The notes under the pieces were generated by a model. The model worked only from the letters and a program-made list of their open reading frames with translations. It made no database searches and was not told the DNA's origin. A stretch of DNA of 64,000 nucleotides from an uncultured Clostridia bacterium (GTDB taxonomy: Bacteria; Bacillota; Clostridia; Christensenellales; CAG-138). Position 1 is the stretch's first letter, and each line of letters begins with the position of its first letter. The translations under genes were made by a program, and so were the position numbers. Location of the stretch: contig CAMKES010000008.1 of the NCBI GenBank assembly GCA_946411635.1, positions 1 through 64,000 on the forward strand. The letters run 5' to 3'. Shown piece by piece: positions 44,676 to 53,887 of the stretch.

Positions 44676-46021
44676 TATTTACCTCCCTGTGCCGCACGCC
44701 TGCGTGCCATGATCTCCGCTTTGGTTTGTTTGAACGTCTGGGTCAGCGGACGCTTCGCCGGACAGATATAGGTGCAGGAGCCGCAGGAGATGCAGTCCAG
44801 ACCGAAGAGCTTTTTCTCGTAGCGCTCGAGGTCGCCCGCCGCGACGGCGTCGGCCATCATCTGCGGCATCAGACCGTTCGGGCAGACCGTGGTGCAGCGT
44901 CCGCAGTGCAGACACGCCGTCATCTTGCGGTCGGCCTTTTCGACCGGATCCTCCGTGAGCACGGTGATCGCGTTGGTCGTCTTGGTGATCGGGACTTCCG
45001 TCGTGCCGACCGCGATGCCCATCATGGGACCGCCGGAGATGATCTTCGCCGCTTCAACGCCGTCTTTGAGACCGCCGGCGGCTTCGATGAGCTCGGAAAA
45101 GCTCGTACCGTCGCGCACGATGAAGTTCGAAGGCTCCTTGATCGCTTCGCCGGTGACCGTCAGCACGTGACGGAACAGCGGCTCGCGCAGGGTCACCGCA
45201 CGGCCGATCGCAAGGATCGTGCCGACGTTGTCCACGATGCAGCCGACGTCCGCAGGCAGCTTCGTGATCGGATAATCGACGCCCGCAATGACCTTGATGA
45301 GGCTGCGCTCGCCGCCCTGCGGATACTTCGTGCGAAGCCCGACCACGCGCAGACGCTTGTGCCCTTCGACCGCCTTCTTCATGGCGGCGATCGCTTCGGG
45401 CTTGTTGTTTTCGATCGCAACGACGCCCTGCGCGTTCGGGAATAGCCGGAGCACGATCTCCATGCCCTCGACGATCTCCTTCGCGTAGCCGCGCATCAGC
45501 TGATCGTTGCAGGTGATGTACGGTTCGCATTCCGCGCCGTTCGCGATCAGGAACTTCACGCCCAAAGGATCCTTCGGCGCCAGCTTGACGTGCGTGGGGA
45601 AGCCCGCGCCGCCGAGGCCGATGATGCCCGCGTCCTTTACGCGCTTCAGGATCTCCTCGTTCGGGATCGAAGCGACGTCCTCACGCTGGCCGAACGCGCC
45701 GGTCTCGGCGTACTGACCGTCGTTGTCCACCACGACGCATTCCTGCATCGCACCGGAGATCGTGCGGCGCTTTTCGACCGCTTTGACCGTGCCGGAGCAG
45801 GAACAGATGACGTTGGCGGAGACGAAGCCGTCCGCTTCCGCGAGCAGGCTTCCGACCAGAACGGGATCGCCCTTTTTGACGACCGCTTTCGCCGGTTTCC
45901 CGATGTGCTGGGCAAGCGGGAAGACCATTTCTCCTTTTGCGTCAAAGACGCGCAGCGCCGCTTTCCGACTCAGATCCTTGTGCTCTTTCGGATGAACGCC
46001 GCCGCGAAACGTGTCTTTCAC
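44675..46021 (-). CDS. rnfC: Rnf complex subunit RnfC (NADH-binding)
   Basis: 448 residues. Begins VKDTFRGGVHPKEHK. Nucleotide-binding GLGGAGFPTHVKL, flavin region GAECEPYITCND, and two [4Fe-4S] motifs near the C-terminus (CLHCGRCTTVCP, CISCGSCTYICP). It exchanges electrons with NAD. The GTG at 46021 is chosen because AAGGAGGGG lies 8 bp upstream, inside the longer open frame. A TATACT on the minus strand (46071-46066) is the best -10 for the operon, with a poor -35. First gene of rnfC-DG-E-A-B-nrfA-resB-resC. Confidence 0.95.
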   Translation of the reverse strand: MKDTFRGGVHPKEHKDLSRKAALRVFDAKGEMVFPLAQHIGKPAKAVVKKGDPVLVGSLLAEADGFVSANVICSCSGTVKAVEKRRTISGAMQECVVVDNDGQYAETGAFGQREDVASIPNEEILKRVKDAGIIGLGGAGFPTHVKLAPKDPLGVKFLIANGAECEPYITCNDQLMRGYAKEIVEGMEIVLRLFPNAQGVVAIENNKPEAIAAMKKAVEGHKRLRVVGLRTKYPQGGERSLIKVIAGVDYPITKLPADVGCIVDNVGTILAIGRAVTLREPLFRHVLTVTGEAIKEPSNFIVRDGTSFSELIEAAGGLKDGVEAAKIISGGPMMGIAVGTTEVPITKTTNAITVLTEDPVEKADRKMTACLHCGRCTTVCPNGLMPQMMADAVAAGDLERYEKKLFGLDCISCGSCTYICPAKRPLTQTFKQTKAEIMARRRAAQGGK

Positions 46022-46172
46022 GATTGTAACCCCTCCTTCAATCATATTGCCGTACGCTCCTTTCGGAGTATACGCACACACACTAATAGATTAACAGAAA
46101 ACTTGTTCTTTGTAAATAAGAAGTCGTCCTTTTTCGCACGGAAAAATCCGGCGTGCCGGGATCCGCGGCGAA

Positions 46173-46201
46173 ACAAAAAACCCGCCGGAAAACCGGCGGG
46201 T
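46173..46201 (-). terminator. Terminator of the Cna-B/thioester-like protein gene
   Basis: Minus strand ACCCGCCGG, TTTT loop, CCGGCGGGT, then TTTTTTG. Confidence 0.88.
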
Positions 46202-46220
46202 CTGCGTAAGCTGCGGGTGT

Positions 46221-47540
46221 TTATTTGCTGCCGCCCCACGGCGGGGTGATCGGCTTGACCGGAACAGGCTTGACGGGCATGATCGAGATCTTGACGAAGT
46301 GCGTCAGCGTGACCGTTGCACCGTCATGCACAGGCTTCTTGCTTCCGGTATAGCCGCTCGGCACGTCGATCCGCATCGTGTAATCGGCGGGGAGGAGGTT
46401 CTTGAACCGGATGGTGTACGTGTTGTTGCCGTTGTCGGTCACGACCGCGCCATCAAGATACTGATCCGTAACTTCCTCGTCGTCCACGAAGAGATGCAGC
46501 AGCGGGAGCACCGCCTCGGGCGCGGGACGGAGATTGTCCTTGTTTTTCGAGTCGGACCACTTCAGCGTAACGCGGAACTGCGCCGCCGGATGTACGCCGA
46601 TCTTGACTTCCTGGTGGGGCACTTTCTTTGCGGAGATCAGGATCTGATAGGAATGTGTTTCGATTTTGTATCCCTTCGGATAGTAGAAGTACAGGATACA
46701 ATCGTCATATTTAGGCAGTTCGCAGTTCGGATTGATCAGCGCGTTGAACGCTTTAATATAGGTCTCCGGAAACTCCATCTTTTCTCTGTGTGCATGGTTG
46801 ATGATCGCCTGCAGAACGCCGTCCGGGAACAGCTTCGGATCGGTGTAGTGCTTGATCGCCATGTAAATCAGGTAATCCTTCAGGAGCTCGTCGTCTTCGG
46901 CAATGCCGAAATCACTGTTTGCCAGTACCGTTTTTCCTTCGAGCAGAATGTACATCACGTGTCTGTACAGTTCATCGGAGGTAATATCGTCTTTCTTGTT
47001 TCTGGCATACAGGAAGAGAGCGTCTTCCGTCGCGGTATATGCGGTATACTCGACGCCGGACGGGTTTGCATAGCCGTGGTTGAAGCAGTATGCAGTGGTC
47101 TTATTGTGGTTTTCATCTTCGATCCAGAACGTTTCAAGTCCGACGTGCTTTTTGTTCTGGCAGACATTGTCGTGGTAGTTTTGCGCCCAATAACCGTAGA
47201 ACGTGCCCTCCTCCTCTGCGAGACGCGCGACCGTGATCGGCGTCGTCGAGTCGACGACGTAGCCGTCCGGCGCGGAAAGACCGTTGAGCGTGTATTCGCC
47301 TTCCGGAAGAAGGACCGTCTGTTCGCCTTCGGCAGTCCAGGATTCCACGACGTTGCCGTCCGCGTCCTTCAGCTGCAGCTCGACGCCGTCGATCGGATCG
47401 CCGTTTTCGTCAACGGCTTCGATTTCAACGGGCCGCACGAATTCGGGTTCGGGATCCGGTTCGCCGTCTTCCGCTGCGACGATTCCGACGGCGGAGAAGA
47501 CCATGATACAGGCAATGAGGAATGATAAGAACTTTTTCAT
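46221..47540 (-). CDS. Secreted Cna-B / thioester-domain-like protein
   Basis: 439 residues. Signal peptide (MKKFLSFLIACIMVFSAVGIVAAE), a Cna-B-like fold at about 35-105 (VDENGDPIDGVELQLKDADG, LPEGEYTLNGLSAPDGYVV), then a region like the thioester domain of Gram-positive adhesins with Cys in TTAYCFNHGYANP. The usual Gln partner (TQxA) reads LIYMAIKHY, so the thioester bond may not form. A second beta domain with PADYTMRIDVPSGYTG follows. The end is PVKPVPVKPITPPW: no LPxTG anchor. AAGGGGG precedes the ATG. Confidence 0.75.
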   Translation of the reverse strand: MKKFLSFLIACIMVFSAVGIVAAEDGEPDPEPEFVRPVEIEAVDENGDPIDGVELQLKDADGNVVESWTAEGEQTVLLPEGEYTLNGLSAPDGYVVDSTTPITVARLAEEEGTFYGYWAQNYHDNVCQNKKHVGLETFWIEDENHNKTTAYCFNHGYANPSGVEYTAYTATEDALFLYARNKKDDITSDELYRHVMYILLEGKTVLANSDFGIAEDDELLKDYLIYMAIKHYTDPKLFPDGVLQAIINHAHREKMEFPETYIKAFNALINPNCELPKYDDCILYFYYPKGYKIETHSYQILISAKKVPHQEVKIGVHPAAQFRVTLKWSDSKNKDNLRPAPEAVLPLLHLFVDDEEVTDQYLDGAVVTDNGNNTYTIRFKNLLPADYTMRIDVPSGYTGSKKPVHDGATVTLTHFVKISIMPVKPVPVKPITPPWGGSK

Positions 47541-47601
47541 GACTGAAACCCCCTTAAATTCCAAACAGGTACTGACCGGCAAAAGATCCGGGTTCGATTA
47601 T

Positions 47602-47630
47602 ATATTAACATATATATTATTATTTTTCAA
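47602..47630 (-). promoter_or_regulatory. Promoter of the Cna-B/thioester-like gene
   Basis: Minus strand TTGAAA (47630-47625), 17-bp spacer, TAATAT (47607-47602) in an A+T-rich stretch. Confidence 0.6.
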
Positions 47631-47712
47631 GAGAAAAACGCGTTTTATATACACATTATTCATTTTTTTGTCGGATATTATGGGAAAAACAGTTCGTTTT
47701 TGCCGGAAAAAA

Positions 47713-47741
47713 CGAAAAAAAGAACTCTGCCGAGGCAGAGT
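47713..47741 (-). terminator. Terminator of the five-gene operon 47768-53001
   Basis: Minus strand ACTCTGCC, TC, GGCAGAGT followed by TCTTTTTTT. Confidence 0.85.
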
Positions 47742-47767
47742 GGGACGCTTTCGGGACAGGGTGCGGC

Positions 47768-48904
47768 TCAGTTTGCGTCCGTCCGGTACGAACGGACGAA
47801 GCGATCGAGGCGCGCGGCGGCTTCCGCAAGCGCGGATTCCGGCTTTGTAAACGCGAGCCGCACGAAACCGGGACAGAGAAACGCCCGGCCGGGCGTCAGC
47901 GCGACGCCCTCCGCGTCGAGCAGCCTGCGGCAGAACAGCGCGTCGTCCGCTTCGACGGCGGACACGTCGATCCAAAGGTAGAACGCGCCTTCGCACGGCG
48001 CCGTACGCAGGCGGGGGATGCGCCCGATCCCCGCAAGGATCCGGTCGCGGCGGCGGCGGAAAACGCCGCGCAGTTCGTCGGAATACGTGTCGTCCGCCGC
48101 AAGGACGGCCTTCGCCGCGCGCTCCGACAGCGAGCAGGGACAGCCGAGGGCGTGGCTCAGGAATCCGGACATCGCTTCCGCGGCGGGCGCGGGCGCGACC
48201 GCGTATCCCAGCCGCAGTCCGGCCATGGCATACGTCTTGGACGCGCTGTCGACGAGGATCAGACGCTCGCGCACGTCCGCAAACGCATAGAGGCTCGTAA
48301 ACCCGCCCTCGTAGACGAACGCGTGATAGACTTCGTCCGCGATCAGATACAGATCGTGCGCCTTCGCGAAATCGGCGAGCAGACGGAGCTCGGGGGCGCG
48401 CAGCACGGCGCCGGTCGGGTTCACGGGGTTGTTGACGACGATCGCTTTCGTACGGTCCGAAACGCCGCGTGTCAGCGCCTCATGCGTGAGCGGCGTGCCG
48501 CGGAAAACGGGGACCGGAACGGCGCCGGCAAGACGGATCGTTTCGGGATAACTCGTGTAGCAGGGGGCGGGGAGCAGGACTTCGTCGCCGGGTCCGGCAA
48601 CGCACGCGATCGCGGCGGTCAGCAGCGGCTTCGCGCCCGCGGAGATCAGAACGCGGCCCTCGGTCCAGCCCGTTTTGTTCCGCACGGTTTCGATCAGGTC
48701 GGCGGATCCCGTCGCGGGGACGTATCCGGTCCGGTCCGCGTCGAGCGCGGCGCGGATCGCGGCCTTGCCCGCATCGGGCATGGGAAGATCGACCTGCCCG
48801 GCGGTCAGGTTGATCACGTCTTTTCCGGATGCGGCGAGTTCCCGCGCCTGCCGGTCGAGCGACATGGTGACGGAGGGCGCCGCGGTGCGAGAGAACGGTT
48901 TCAT
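47768..48904 (-). CDS. Class I/II pyridoxal-phosphate aminotransferase
   Basis: 378 residues. PLP lysine in SASKTYAMAGLRLGY, Asn/Asp of the cofactor pocket in NNPVNPTGAVL and LIADEVYHAFVY, and the substrate-carboxylate Arg region near the C-terminus (FVRLAFTK). The AspC/PatA-like N-terminus INLTAGQVDLPMP fits aspartate or aromatic aminotransferases. The start overlaps the stop of the upstream symporter gene (ATGA), so uptake of a glutamate- or aspartate-like acid may be linked to its transamination. Confidence 0.9.
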   Translation of the reverse strand: MKPFSRTAAPSVTMSLDRQARELAASGKDVINLTAGQVDLPMPDAGKAAIRAALDADRTGYVPATGSADLIETVRNKTGWTEGRVLISAGAKPLLTAAIACVAGPGDEVLLPAPCYTSYPETIRLAGAVPVPVFRGTPLTHEALTRGVSDRTKAIVVNNPVNPTGAVLRAPELRLLADFAKAHDLYLIADEVYHAFVYEGGFTSLYAFADVRERLILVDSASKTYAMAGLRLGYAVAPAPAAEAMSGFLSHALGCPCSLSERAAKAVLAADDTYSDELRGVFRRRRDRILAGIGRIPRLRTAPCEGAFYLWIDVSAVEADDALFCRRLLDAEGVALTPGRAFLCPGFVRLAFTKPESALAEAAARLDRFVRSYRTDAN

Positions 48905-50091
48905 GCTTGCTGCTCCCATCGGTTGATCAGAAGCGCGGCGGTCACGTCGCCCGCCACGTTGAGGGTCGTATAGGACATGTCCAGAAGACGGTAAATGCCG
49001 GCGTACATGCCGAGAAACAGCCCCGCGTCTGGCACGCCGAGCAGGCTCAGGAACGTCGCGCCGAGAACGATGCCGCCGCCGGGGATGCCGGGCGCGGCCG
49101 AGTTCAGCACTTCCGCGAACAAAAGCATCAGAAGAAACAGACCGATCGTGACGGGACGTCCCGTCATCTGCATGACGAACAGACCGAGCAGCGCGAACGA
49201 GACCGCGCCGCCGCACATATGCACCGTGCAGCCGAGCGGCGCGACGACGCCCGTGACGTGCTCCGAAACGCCGAATTCCTCGCGGCACGTGCGCAGGGTC
49301 TCGGGCAGCGTGGCGGCGGAGGAGCAGGTGGAGAGCGCGGTCAGAAGCGCGCGGCCCGTTTTGCGGAAATAGGTGAACGGATCGACGCGCAGGATCAGCC
49401 ACAGCGGCAGGATCATGACGAGCAGCAGAACGAGCAGGCAGCCGCCCCACGCGCAGAGCACGTAGGAAAGCGCTTTTTTGAGCGCGTCCGCGCCGAAGCC
49501 GGACGTGCAGCGGCCCATCAGGACGAATACGCCGAGCGGCGTCAGATGCAGCACGAAGGAGAGCATGCGGGCGAAGACGGATTCGAGTTCCCCGATCAGG
49601 GCGATCACGCGCGCCGCTTTGACCTTTTCCGCGGCGATCCCCATGACGAACGCGAAGAGGATGCACGGAAGCATCGCGCCGCTGCCGAGCGACGCGAAGA
49701 CGTTCGCGGAAAAGACGGTCCGGAAGAAGCCGCCGACGGAAAGGTCCGCGACCGTGCCGGACCACGGCTCGCCTTCGGAAAGCGTAAAGCCCGTGCCGGG
49801 GGACAGGATCGAGAACGGGATCGCCGACAGCGCGAACGAAACCGCGAACAGCAGCACGAACAGCACGAGCGCCTTCAGAAGCGTCCGCGACGCGCTCCGC
49901 GCTCCGCGCGAGGCGGCGTTGAACACCGTGCAGAGCACGATCGGCAGCGCCATCAGCTTCAGAAGATCGACGTAAACGTCGCCGATAAAACCGATCTGCG
50001 CAAACAGCGCGGGCCACAGGAGACCGAGCCCGGCGCCTGCGAAAAAGCAGCCGAGCGTGATCCAGGATTCGATCTTTGCAAGCTTTGTCAT
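48901..50091 (-). CDS. Dicarboxylate/amino acid:cation symporter (DAACS, GltP-like)
   Basis: 396 residues, about eight helices plus two re-entrant loops. Hallmarks: the serine-rich loop TALSTCSSAATLPETL, the GATVNM-like motif represented by PLGCTVHMCGGAV, and DMSYTTLNVAGDVTAALLINR near the end. Probably imports glutamate, aspartate or a C4 acid with Na+ or H+. The ATG at 50091 follows GGAGG at 4 bp. Located 10 bp after the hypothetical gene in the same operon. Confidence 0.9.
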   Translation of the reverse strand: MTKLAKIESWITLGCFFAGAGLGLLWPALFAQIGFIGDVYVDLLKLMALPIVLCTVFNAASRGARSASRTLLKALVLFVLLFAVSFALSAIPFSILSPGTGFTLSEGEPWSGTVADLSVGGFFRTVFSANVFASLGSGAMLPCILFAFVMGIAAEKVKAARVIALIGELESVFARMLSFVLHLTPLGVFVLMGRCTSGFGADALKKALSYVLCAWGGCLLVLLLVMILPLWLILRVDPFTYFRKTGRALLTALSTCSSAATLPETLRTCREEFGVSEHVTGVVAPLGCTVHMCGGAVSFALLGLFVMQMTGRPVTIGLFLLMLLFAEVLNSAAPGIPGGGIVLGATFLSLLGVPDAGLFLGMYAGIYRLLDMSYTTLNVAGDVTAALLINRWEQQA

Positions 50092-50101
50092 ACGGCCTCC
50101 G

Positions 50102-50563
50102 TTATTCGTCTTCCGTTTCCGGTTCGCGAACGAACAGCCCCTCCGCCGCGGCGAGCGGGCGTACCGTTTCAAACAGCGCAGGGGAGGGATGGTACAGCGT
50201 GAGATACAGATCGTCGCGGTCAAGCGCGATCAGCGCGTCCGCCTCCGGCAAAAGGATCAGCAGCGAAGCGGGCATATCCGCCAACAGACAGGCGTCGATC
50301 CGATTGGCCGCCGCTTCCGCGTCCGGCGTCTCGAAGACCTCGTTCGTTTCGGGATCGACAAACTGAAATGCATAATAGCAATGCAGCTTCAGGAGAAAGC
50401 GGAGAAATCTGCCCGCGATCTCCGCATGATGCGGATCCCTGCGGAACAGCCGTTCCGCGGCGAAATAACGCGGTCCGCATTCCGGCGGGATCGTCCGCGG
50501 GAACAGATCGATGACCGCGTACGGCGTTTCGAGCAGCCGTTCGATCGTGTCGCTGCGCTCCAT
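50102..50563 (-). CDS. Hypothetical cytoplasmic protein
   Basis: 153 residues, acidic C-terminus (EPETEDE), no membrane segment. Contains FLRFLLKLHCYYAFQF and LLILLPEADALIALDRDDLYLTLYHPS, suggesting an alpha/beta fold. GGAGG precedes the ATG. It starts 1 bp after the PHP gene stop, so it is co-translated with it. I do not recognise the family. Confidence 0.75.
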   Translation of the reverse strand: MERSDTIERLLETPYAVIDLFPRTIPPECGPRYFAAERLFRRDPHHAEIAGRFLRFLLKLHCYYAFQFVDPETNEVFETPDAEAAANRIDACLLADMPASLLILLPEADALIALDRDDLYLTLYHPSPALFETVRPLAAAEGLFVREPETEDE

Positions 50564-50564
50564 G

Positions 50565-51437
50565 TTATGCCTCCTGCGTTTTGAACGCGTCCGCAAGGAA
50601 CCGGCGGAGCCCCTCCGGCGCCGGCGCGTCCGCGGACAGTCCCGTGTCCGCAAGACGGATCATTTTGTTGCCTCCGTGATAGTCGCTGCCCGCGGTGACG
50701 TACAGACCGTACCGGTCCGCAAGCGCGAGCACCTCGCGGCGCAGCTTTTCGGAAAAGCCCGAATAGAACGCCTCGAGCCCTTCAAGTCCGTATCCGATCA
50801 GCCGCCGCACGCGTTCGTCCAGCTCGCCGCCGAGGATCAGCTGGTCGCCGTCGCCGTAGCACGGATGCGCGAGCACGGGGATGCCGCCCGCGCCGAGAAT
50901 GCCCCGGATCGCTTCTTCCGGCTGCACGTAATCGTCCGGGATCTCCAGAAGGTCCAGATAATCCCGGATGGCGGCGTTCCGGTCCGGCGCGTAGCCGTAG
51001 CGCACCATCAGGTTCGCGATGTGCGGCTTGCCGGGGTTCGGCAGCGCGAACAGCGCGCGTTCGTCCTCTTCCGAGAACGGCATATGCAGCTCCGTGTACA
51101 GAAAATCCAGACGCTGCCGGAGCTTTTTCAGTCGATAGCGGTGTCCCGTTTCGATCACGGCGCGGATCGGTTCCGCTCCCGGATCGTACCGATAGCCGAG
51201 GATATGATACTTGCCGAGCGCGTCGCGGCACGAAAATTCCGCGCCGGAAATGAACCGCGGATCGTCCGGCCCGAGCAGCGAGGCGATCTCGGCGCAGGCG
51301 CGGAGCGCGTCGTGGTCCGTGACGGAGAAGTATGCGATCCCCGCTTCCTTCACGCGCGCAAGCAGCTCCGCGGGCGAATCGGTGCCGTCCGAGACTGCGG
51401 TGTGCATATGAAGATCGATAACGGGGAAACGGTTCAC
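50565..51437 (-). CDS. PHP-domain phosphoesterase
   Basis: 290 residues. Metal ligands of the PHP fold: HMH at about 10-12, TDHDAL near 40, GAEFSC near 65, AHPCYGD near 195 and GSDYHG near 255. This is the arrangement of RNase AM/TrpH-type 5'-3' exonuclease and 3',5'-nucleoside bisphosphate phosphatases. GTG start preceded by AAAGGA. Second gene of the minus-strand operon, 16 bp after the fusion regulator. Confidence 0.87.
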   Translation of the reverse strand: MNRFPVIDLHMHTAVSDGTDSPAELLARVKEAGIAYFSVTDHDALRACAEIASLLGPDDPRFISGAEFSCRDALGKYHILGYRYDPGAEPIRAVIETGHRYRLKKLRQRLDFLYTELHMPFSEEDERALFALPNPGKPHIANLMVRYGYAPDRNAAIRDYLDLLEIPDDYVQPEEAIRGILGAGGIPVLAHPCYGDGDQLILGGELDERVRRLIGYGLEGLEAFYSGFSEKLRREVLALADRYGLYVTAGSDYHGGNKMIRLADTGLSADAPAPEGLRRFLADAFKTQEA

Positions 51438-51453
51438 GGAAGGGATCCTTTCG

Positions 51454-53001
51454 TTACAGATTTTTTGTCAGCGTCAGGACGTTCTGTCCGTCGCGGTATT
51501 CGTAGCGGACGTCGTCCATCAGTTTTTTCGTGAGGAAGATGCCGAGACCGCCGATGTCTCTCTGCTCGGCGGAAAGCGTCACGTCCGGATCCGTCTTCTG
51601 CAGCGGATCGAACGGACGGCCGCTGTCGATAAACGTGAGCGTGAGCACGGCGGGATCCTTTGCGACGTCGACGCACACCGTCACCCGGCCCTTGTCGGGC
51701 TCGTAGGCGTATTCGGCGACGTTGACAAAGACCTCCTCCACGACGAGCGCGGTCTGCATCTGCGTCTTCGACGGGCAGCGGATGGAGGAAAGCCGTTCGC
51801 CGATGAATTGCTGCACCTCGGCGAGATTCCTGAGAGACGCCCCGACGGTCAGCTCGTTTTCCGAGATCGAAAGCGAATCGACGGCGTCCAGACGCTCGAT
51901 CAGCTTTCTGCGGCGGTAATCGAACGCCGTTTTGCCCTGTTCGGTCTCGGTCTCCCCGCGCAGGATCGCGCGGCGGAGCAGACGCATGTAGCCGAGGATG
52001 CTCGCCTTCGTTTCGAGCTCGTCGATCTTCGATTTGCAGTCCGTGCCGAGATAGGCGGCGAGCGCCTTGCGCCAGAACGCGTAACCCGTTTCGAACGAAA
52101 AGCCCTGGAACGCGAGGAAGACCGCATGGTCCAGCTCGGAGAAGCCGATGAACGCGTTGAAGATGCTTCCGAACTCGAAGATCGGATTGCCCGCGCCGAG
52201 CGTGTCCATGTCGATCAGAAGCACTTCGCCGTTCTGCAGCTCCAGATTTTTCGGATGATAGTCGCCGTGGATCAGGAAGTTCTCGTGCGGGACCTTCTCG
52301 ATGAGCGAAAGCAGCTTTTTGCCGGAGGCTTCGGGCAGATACGGCTGAATGAACTGCGCGCGTTCGAGCATGTCCGCCTGCACGTCGGTCAGCCGTCCCT
52401 TGGGGACTTCGATCTCGTGGATCTTTTTCAGCATGCCCGCATATTCCCGGACGCACCAGTCGAACTTGTCCGGCTGCTGCGCGATGATCTTTGAAAAAGA
52501 ACTTGCATCCAGCAGCTCGAACACCGCGCCGTAACCGCTGCCGACGCGCACCACGGCGTACGAGATCGCGGTCGGTACGCCGAGGATCAGCGCAAGCTTC
52601 GCCATTTCCCGCTCGTTCTGAATCTCCGGCAGCGCATCCGGGTTTCTGTAGACCTTGACGACGGTGTCCTTGTCGAGGCGGTAGATCGTGCCGTTCGCGC
52701 CGCGTCCGACCTCCTCGCAGCCGTCGATCGAGACCGTCTGATAAACCTTCTCGACCTTCATGATCTCGGTAAAGCCGGTCATTTCCAGGATCTCGTACAC
52801 GTCGCTGCCGACGTTGACGATCCGCATGTCGGGATGCGCCTTGCTGACGCGCAGCAGAACGCGCAGTCCCGCGCTTGAGATATAGGTCAGATCCGAAGCG
52901 TCCAGGCGCGCTTCTTTTCCGTCGGCAAGCTGTGAAAAGATCTGCTTTTCGACGGCGGCGGCATTGTCGGAATCGATCCGTCCGGCCAGTTTGATATCCA
53001 C
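51454..53001 (-). CDS. STAS - phosphotransferase-like kinase - HATPase fusion (partner-switching regulator)
   Basis: 515 residues with three parts. Residues 1-95: STAS anti-anti-sigma domain with the phosphorylatable Ser region LTYISSAGLRVLL. About 100-360: aminoglycoside-phosphotransferase/choline-kinase-like domain with a Gly-rich start VGRGANGTIYRL, Lys in VVKVYR, catalytic HGDYHPKN and metal-binding LIDMD. About 385-515: HATPase of the anti-sigma/RsbW type with the N-box VEEVFVNVAEYAY, G1 DSGRPFDP and G2 GLGIFLTKKL. Start: GTG 53001 after AAAGGAAG; there is no ATG nearby. Divergent from another ATPase-like/STAS pair. Confidence 0.85.
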   Translation of the reverse strand: MDIKLAGRIDSDNAAAVEKQIFSQLADGKEARLDASDLTYISSAGLRVLLRVSKAHPDMRIVNVGSDVYEILEMTGFTEIMKVEKVYQTVSIDGCEEVGRGANGTIYRLDKDTVVKVYRNPDALPEIQNEREMAKLALILGVPTAISYAVVRVGSGYGAVFELLDASSFSKIIAQQPDKFDWCVREYAGMLKKIHEIEVPKGRLTDVQADMLERAQFIQPYLPEASGKKLLSLIEKVPHENFLIHGDYHPKNLELQNGEVLLIDMDTLGAGNPIFEFGSIFNAFIGFSELDHAVFLAFQGFSFETGYAFWRKALAAYLGTDCKSKIDELETKASILGYMRLLRRAILRGETETEQGKTAFDYRRRKLIERLDAVDSLSISENELTVGASLRNLAEVQQFIGERLSSIRCPSKTQMQTALVVEEVFVNVAEYAYEPDKGRVTVCVDVAKDPAVLTLTFIDSGRPFDPLQKTDPDVTLSAEQRDIGGLGIFLTKKLMDDVRYEYRDGQNVLTLTKNL

Positions 53002-53143
53002 GGCAATTGCTTCCTTTCCGAATCCCGGCCGCACGACGGCAGAGGCGCCGGCGGATCGGGTAAATACTTTTACATTTTATTATAACACGCCGCGCGGAAA
53101 AATGCACCGGTCTTTTTTGCTCCGTTCGTTTTCTTTGTTCGTA

Positions 53144-53171
53144 TTGCGTTTTTGGTCCGCTGTGCTATAAT
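53144..53171 (+). promoter_or_regulatory. Promoter of the ATPase-like/STAS/preA unit
   Basis: TTGCGT (53144-53149), 16-bp spacer, TATAAT (53166-53171) with extended -10 TG. On the opposite strand a TATAAT near 53084-53079 probably serves the divergent fusion gene. Confidence 0.65.
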
Positions 53172-53265
53172 TATGGTAGGAACATATATCGTGCGGGCGC
53201 ATGCGGATGCGGGAATAATCGGCCGTTTGCGGTTCGCCGCACGAAACGAGGAGGAACAGCAGGAT

Positions 53266-53874
53266 ATGAAAACAGACGTGATCAGAATTTCGCCGTCGGG
53301 TGAAGGGATCCGCGAAGCGCTGGAAGAGACCGAGAAAGCGGCCGCGTTCCGCGGACTGGACCCGAAGCAGACGCTGCGGCTCCGGCTGCTTGCCGAGGAA
53401 ATGACGGGCATGCTTCAGACGATCGTCGGAGAGACGGATCTCCGCTATTGGGTCGAGTCGGAGGAGATGCGGTTTTCCCTGCATCTGGCGGGCAAGGCGA
53501 TGATGGACCCGGAAACGAAAGAAGCGCTGATGAAGGCCTCCACCTCCGGCAAAAACGAAGCGTCGAAGGGCTTTATGGGACGGCTGCGCAGCATCTTTAC
53601 CGCGCTTTGCGCGACGAACGACGTCAGCATGCTGGCATCCCAGTACGGCTACGCCTACGTGGACTATATCGGTTACGATCCGACCATGGACATGTCGCCG
53701 AACGCCATGTCGTACGGCTGGTCGATGTCGGCGTATAAGGACGCCGTCGAACAGCACAAAGACGCGGAAAAATGGGATGAACTGGAAAAATCCATCACGG
53801 CAAAGCTTGCGGACGACGTCAAGATCTTTATCCGCGGCAGCAAAGTGGAAATGGTGATCGAGAAGACATTCTGA
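53266..53874 (+). CDS. Degenerate HATPase-like protein paired with a STAS protein
   Basis: 202 residues. LRLRLLAEEMTGMLQTIVGE resembles the N-box helix of HATPase anti-sigma factors, and RFSLHLAGKAMMD the next strand, but clear G1/G2 glycine boxes are missing; a region with FMGRLRSIF and Tyr/Met-rich YGYAYVDYIGYDPTMDMSPNAMSYGWSM replaces them. The C-terminus returns to a typical last strand (KVEMVIEKTF). The ATG at 53266 follows GAGGAGGAACAGCAGGAT. The STAS gene follows after 13 bp, arguing for a partner-switching pair. Function inferred. Confidence 0.7.
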   Translation: MKTDVIRISPSGEGIREALEETEKAAAFRGLDPKQTLRLRLLAEEMTGMLQTIVGETDLRYWVESEEMRFSLHLAGKAMMDPETKEALMKASTSGKNEASKGFMGRLRSIFTALCATNDVSMLASQYGYAYVDYIGYDPTMDMSPNAMSYGWSMSAYKDAVEQHKDAEKWDELEKSITAKLADDVKIFIRGSKVEMVIEKTF

Positions 53875-53887
53875 AAGGAGAACGGAA

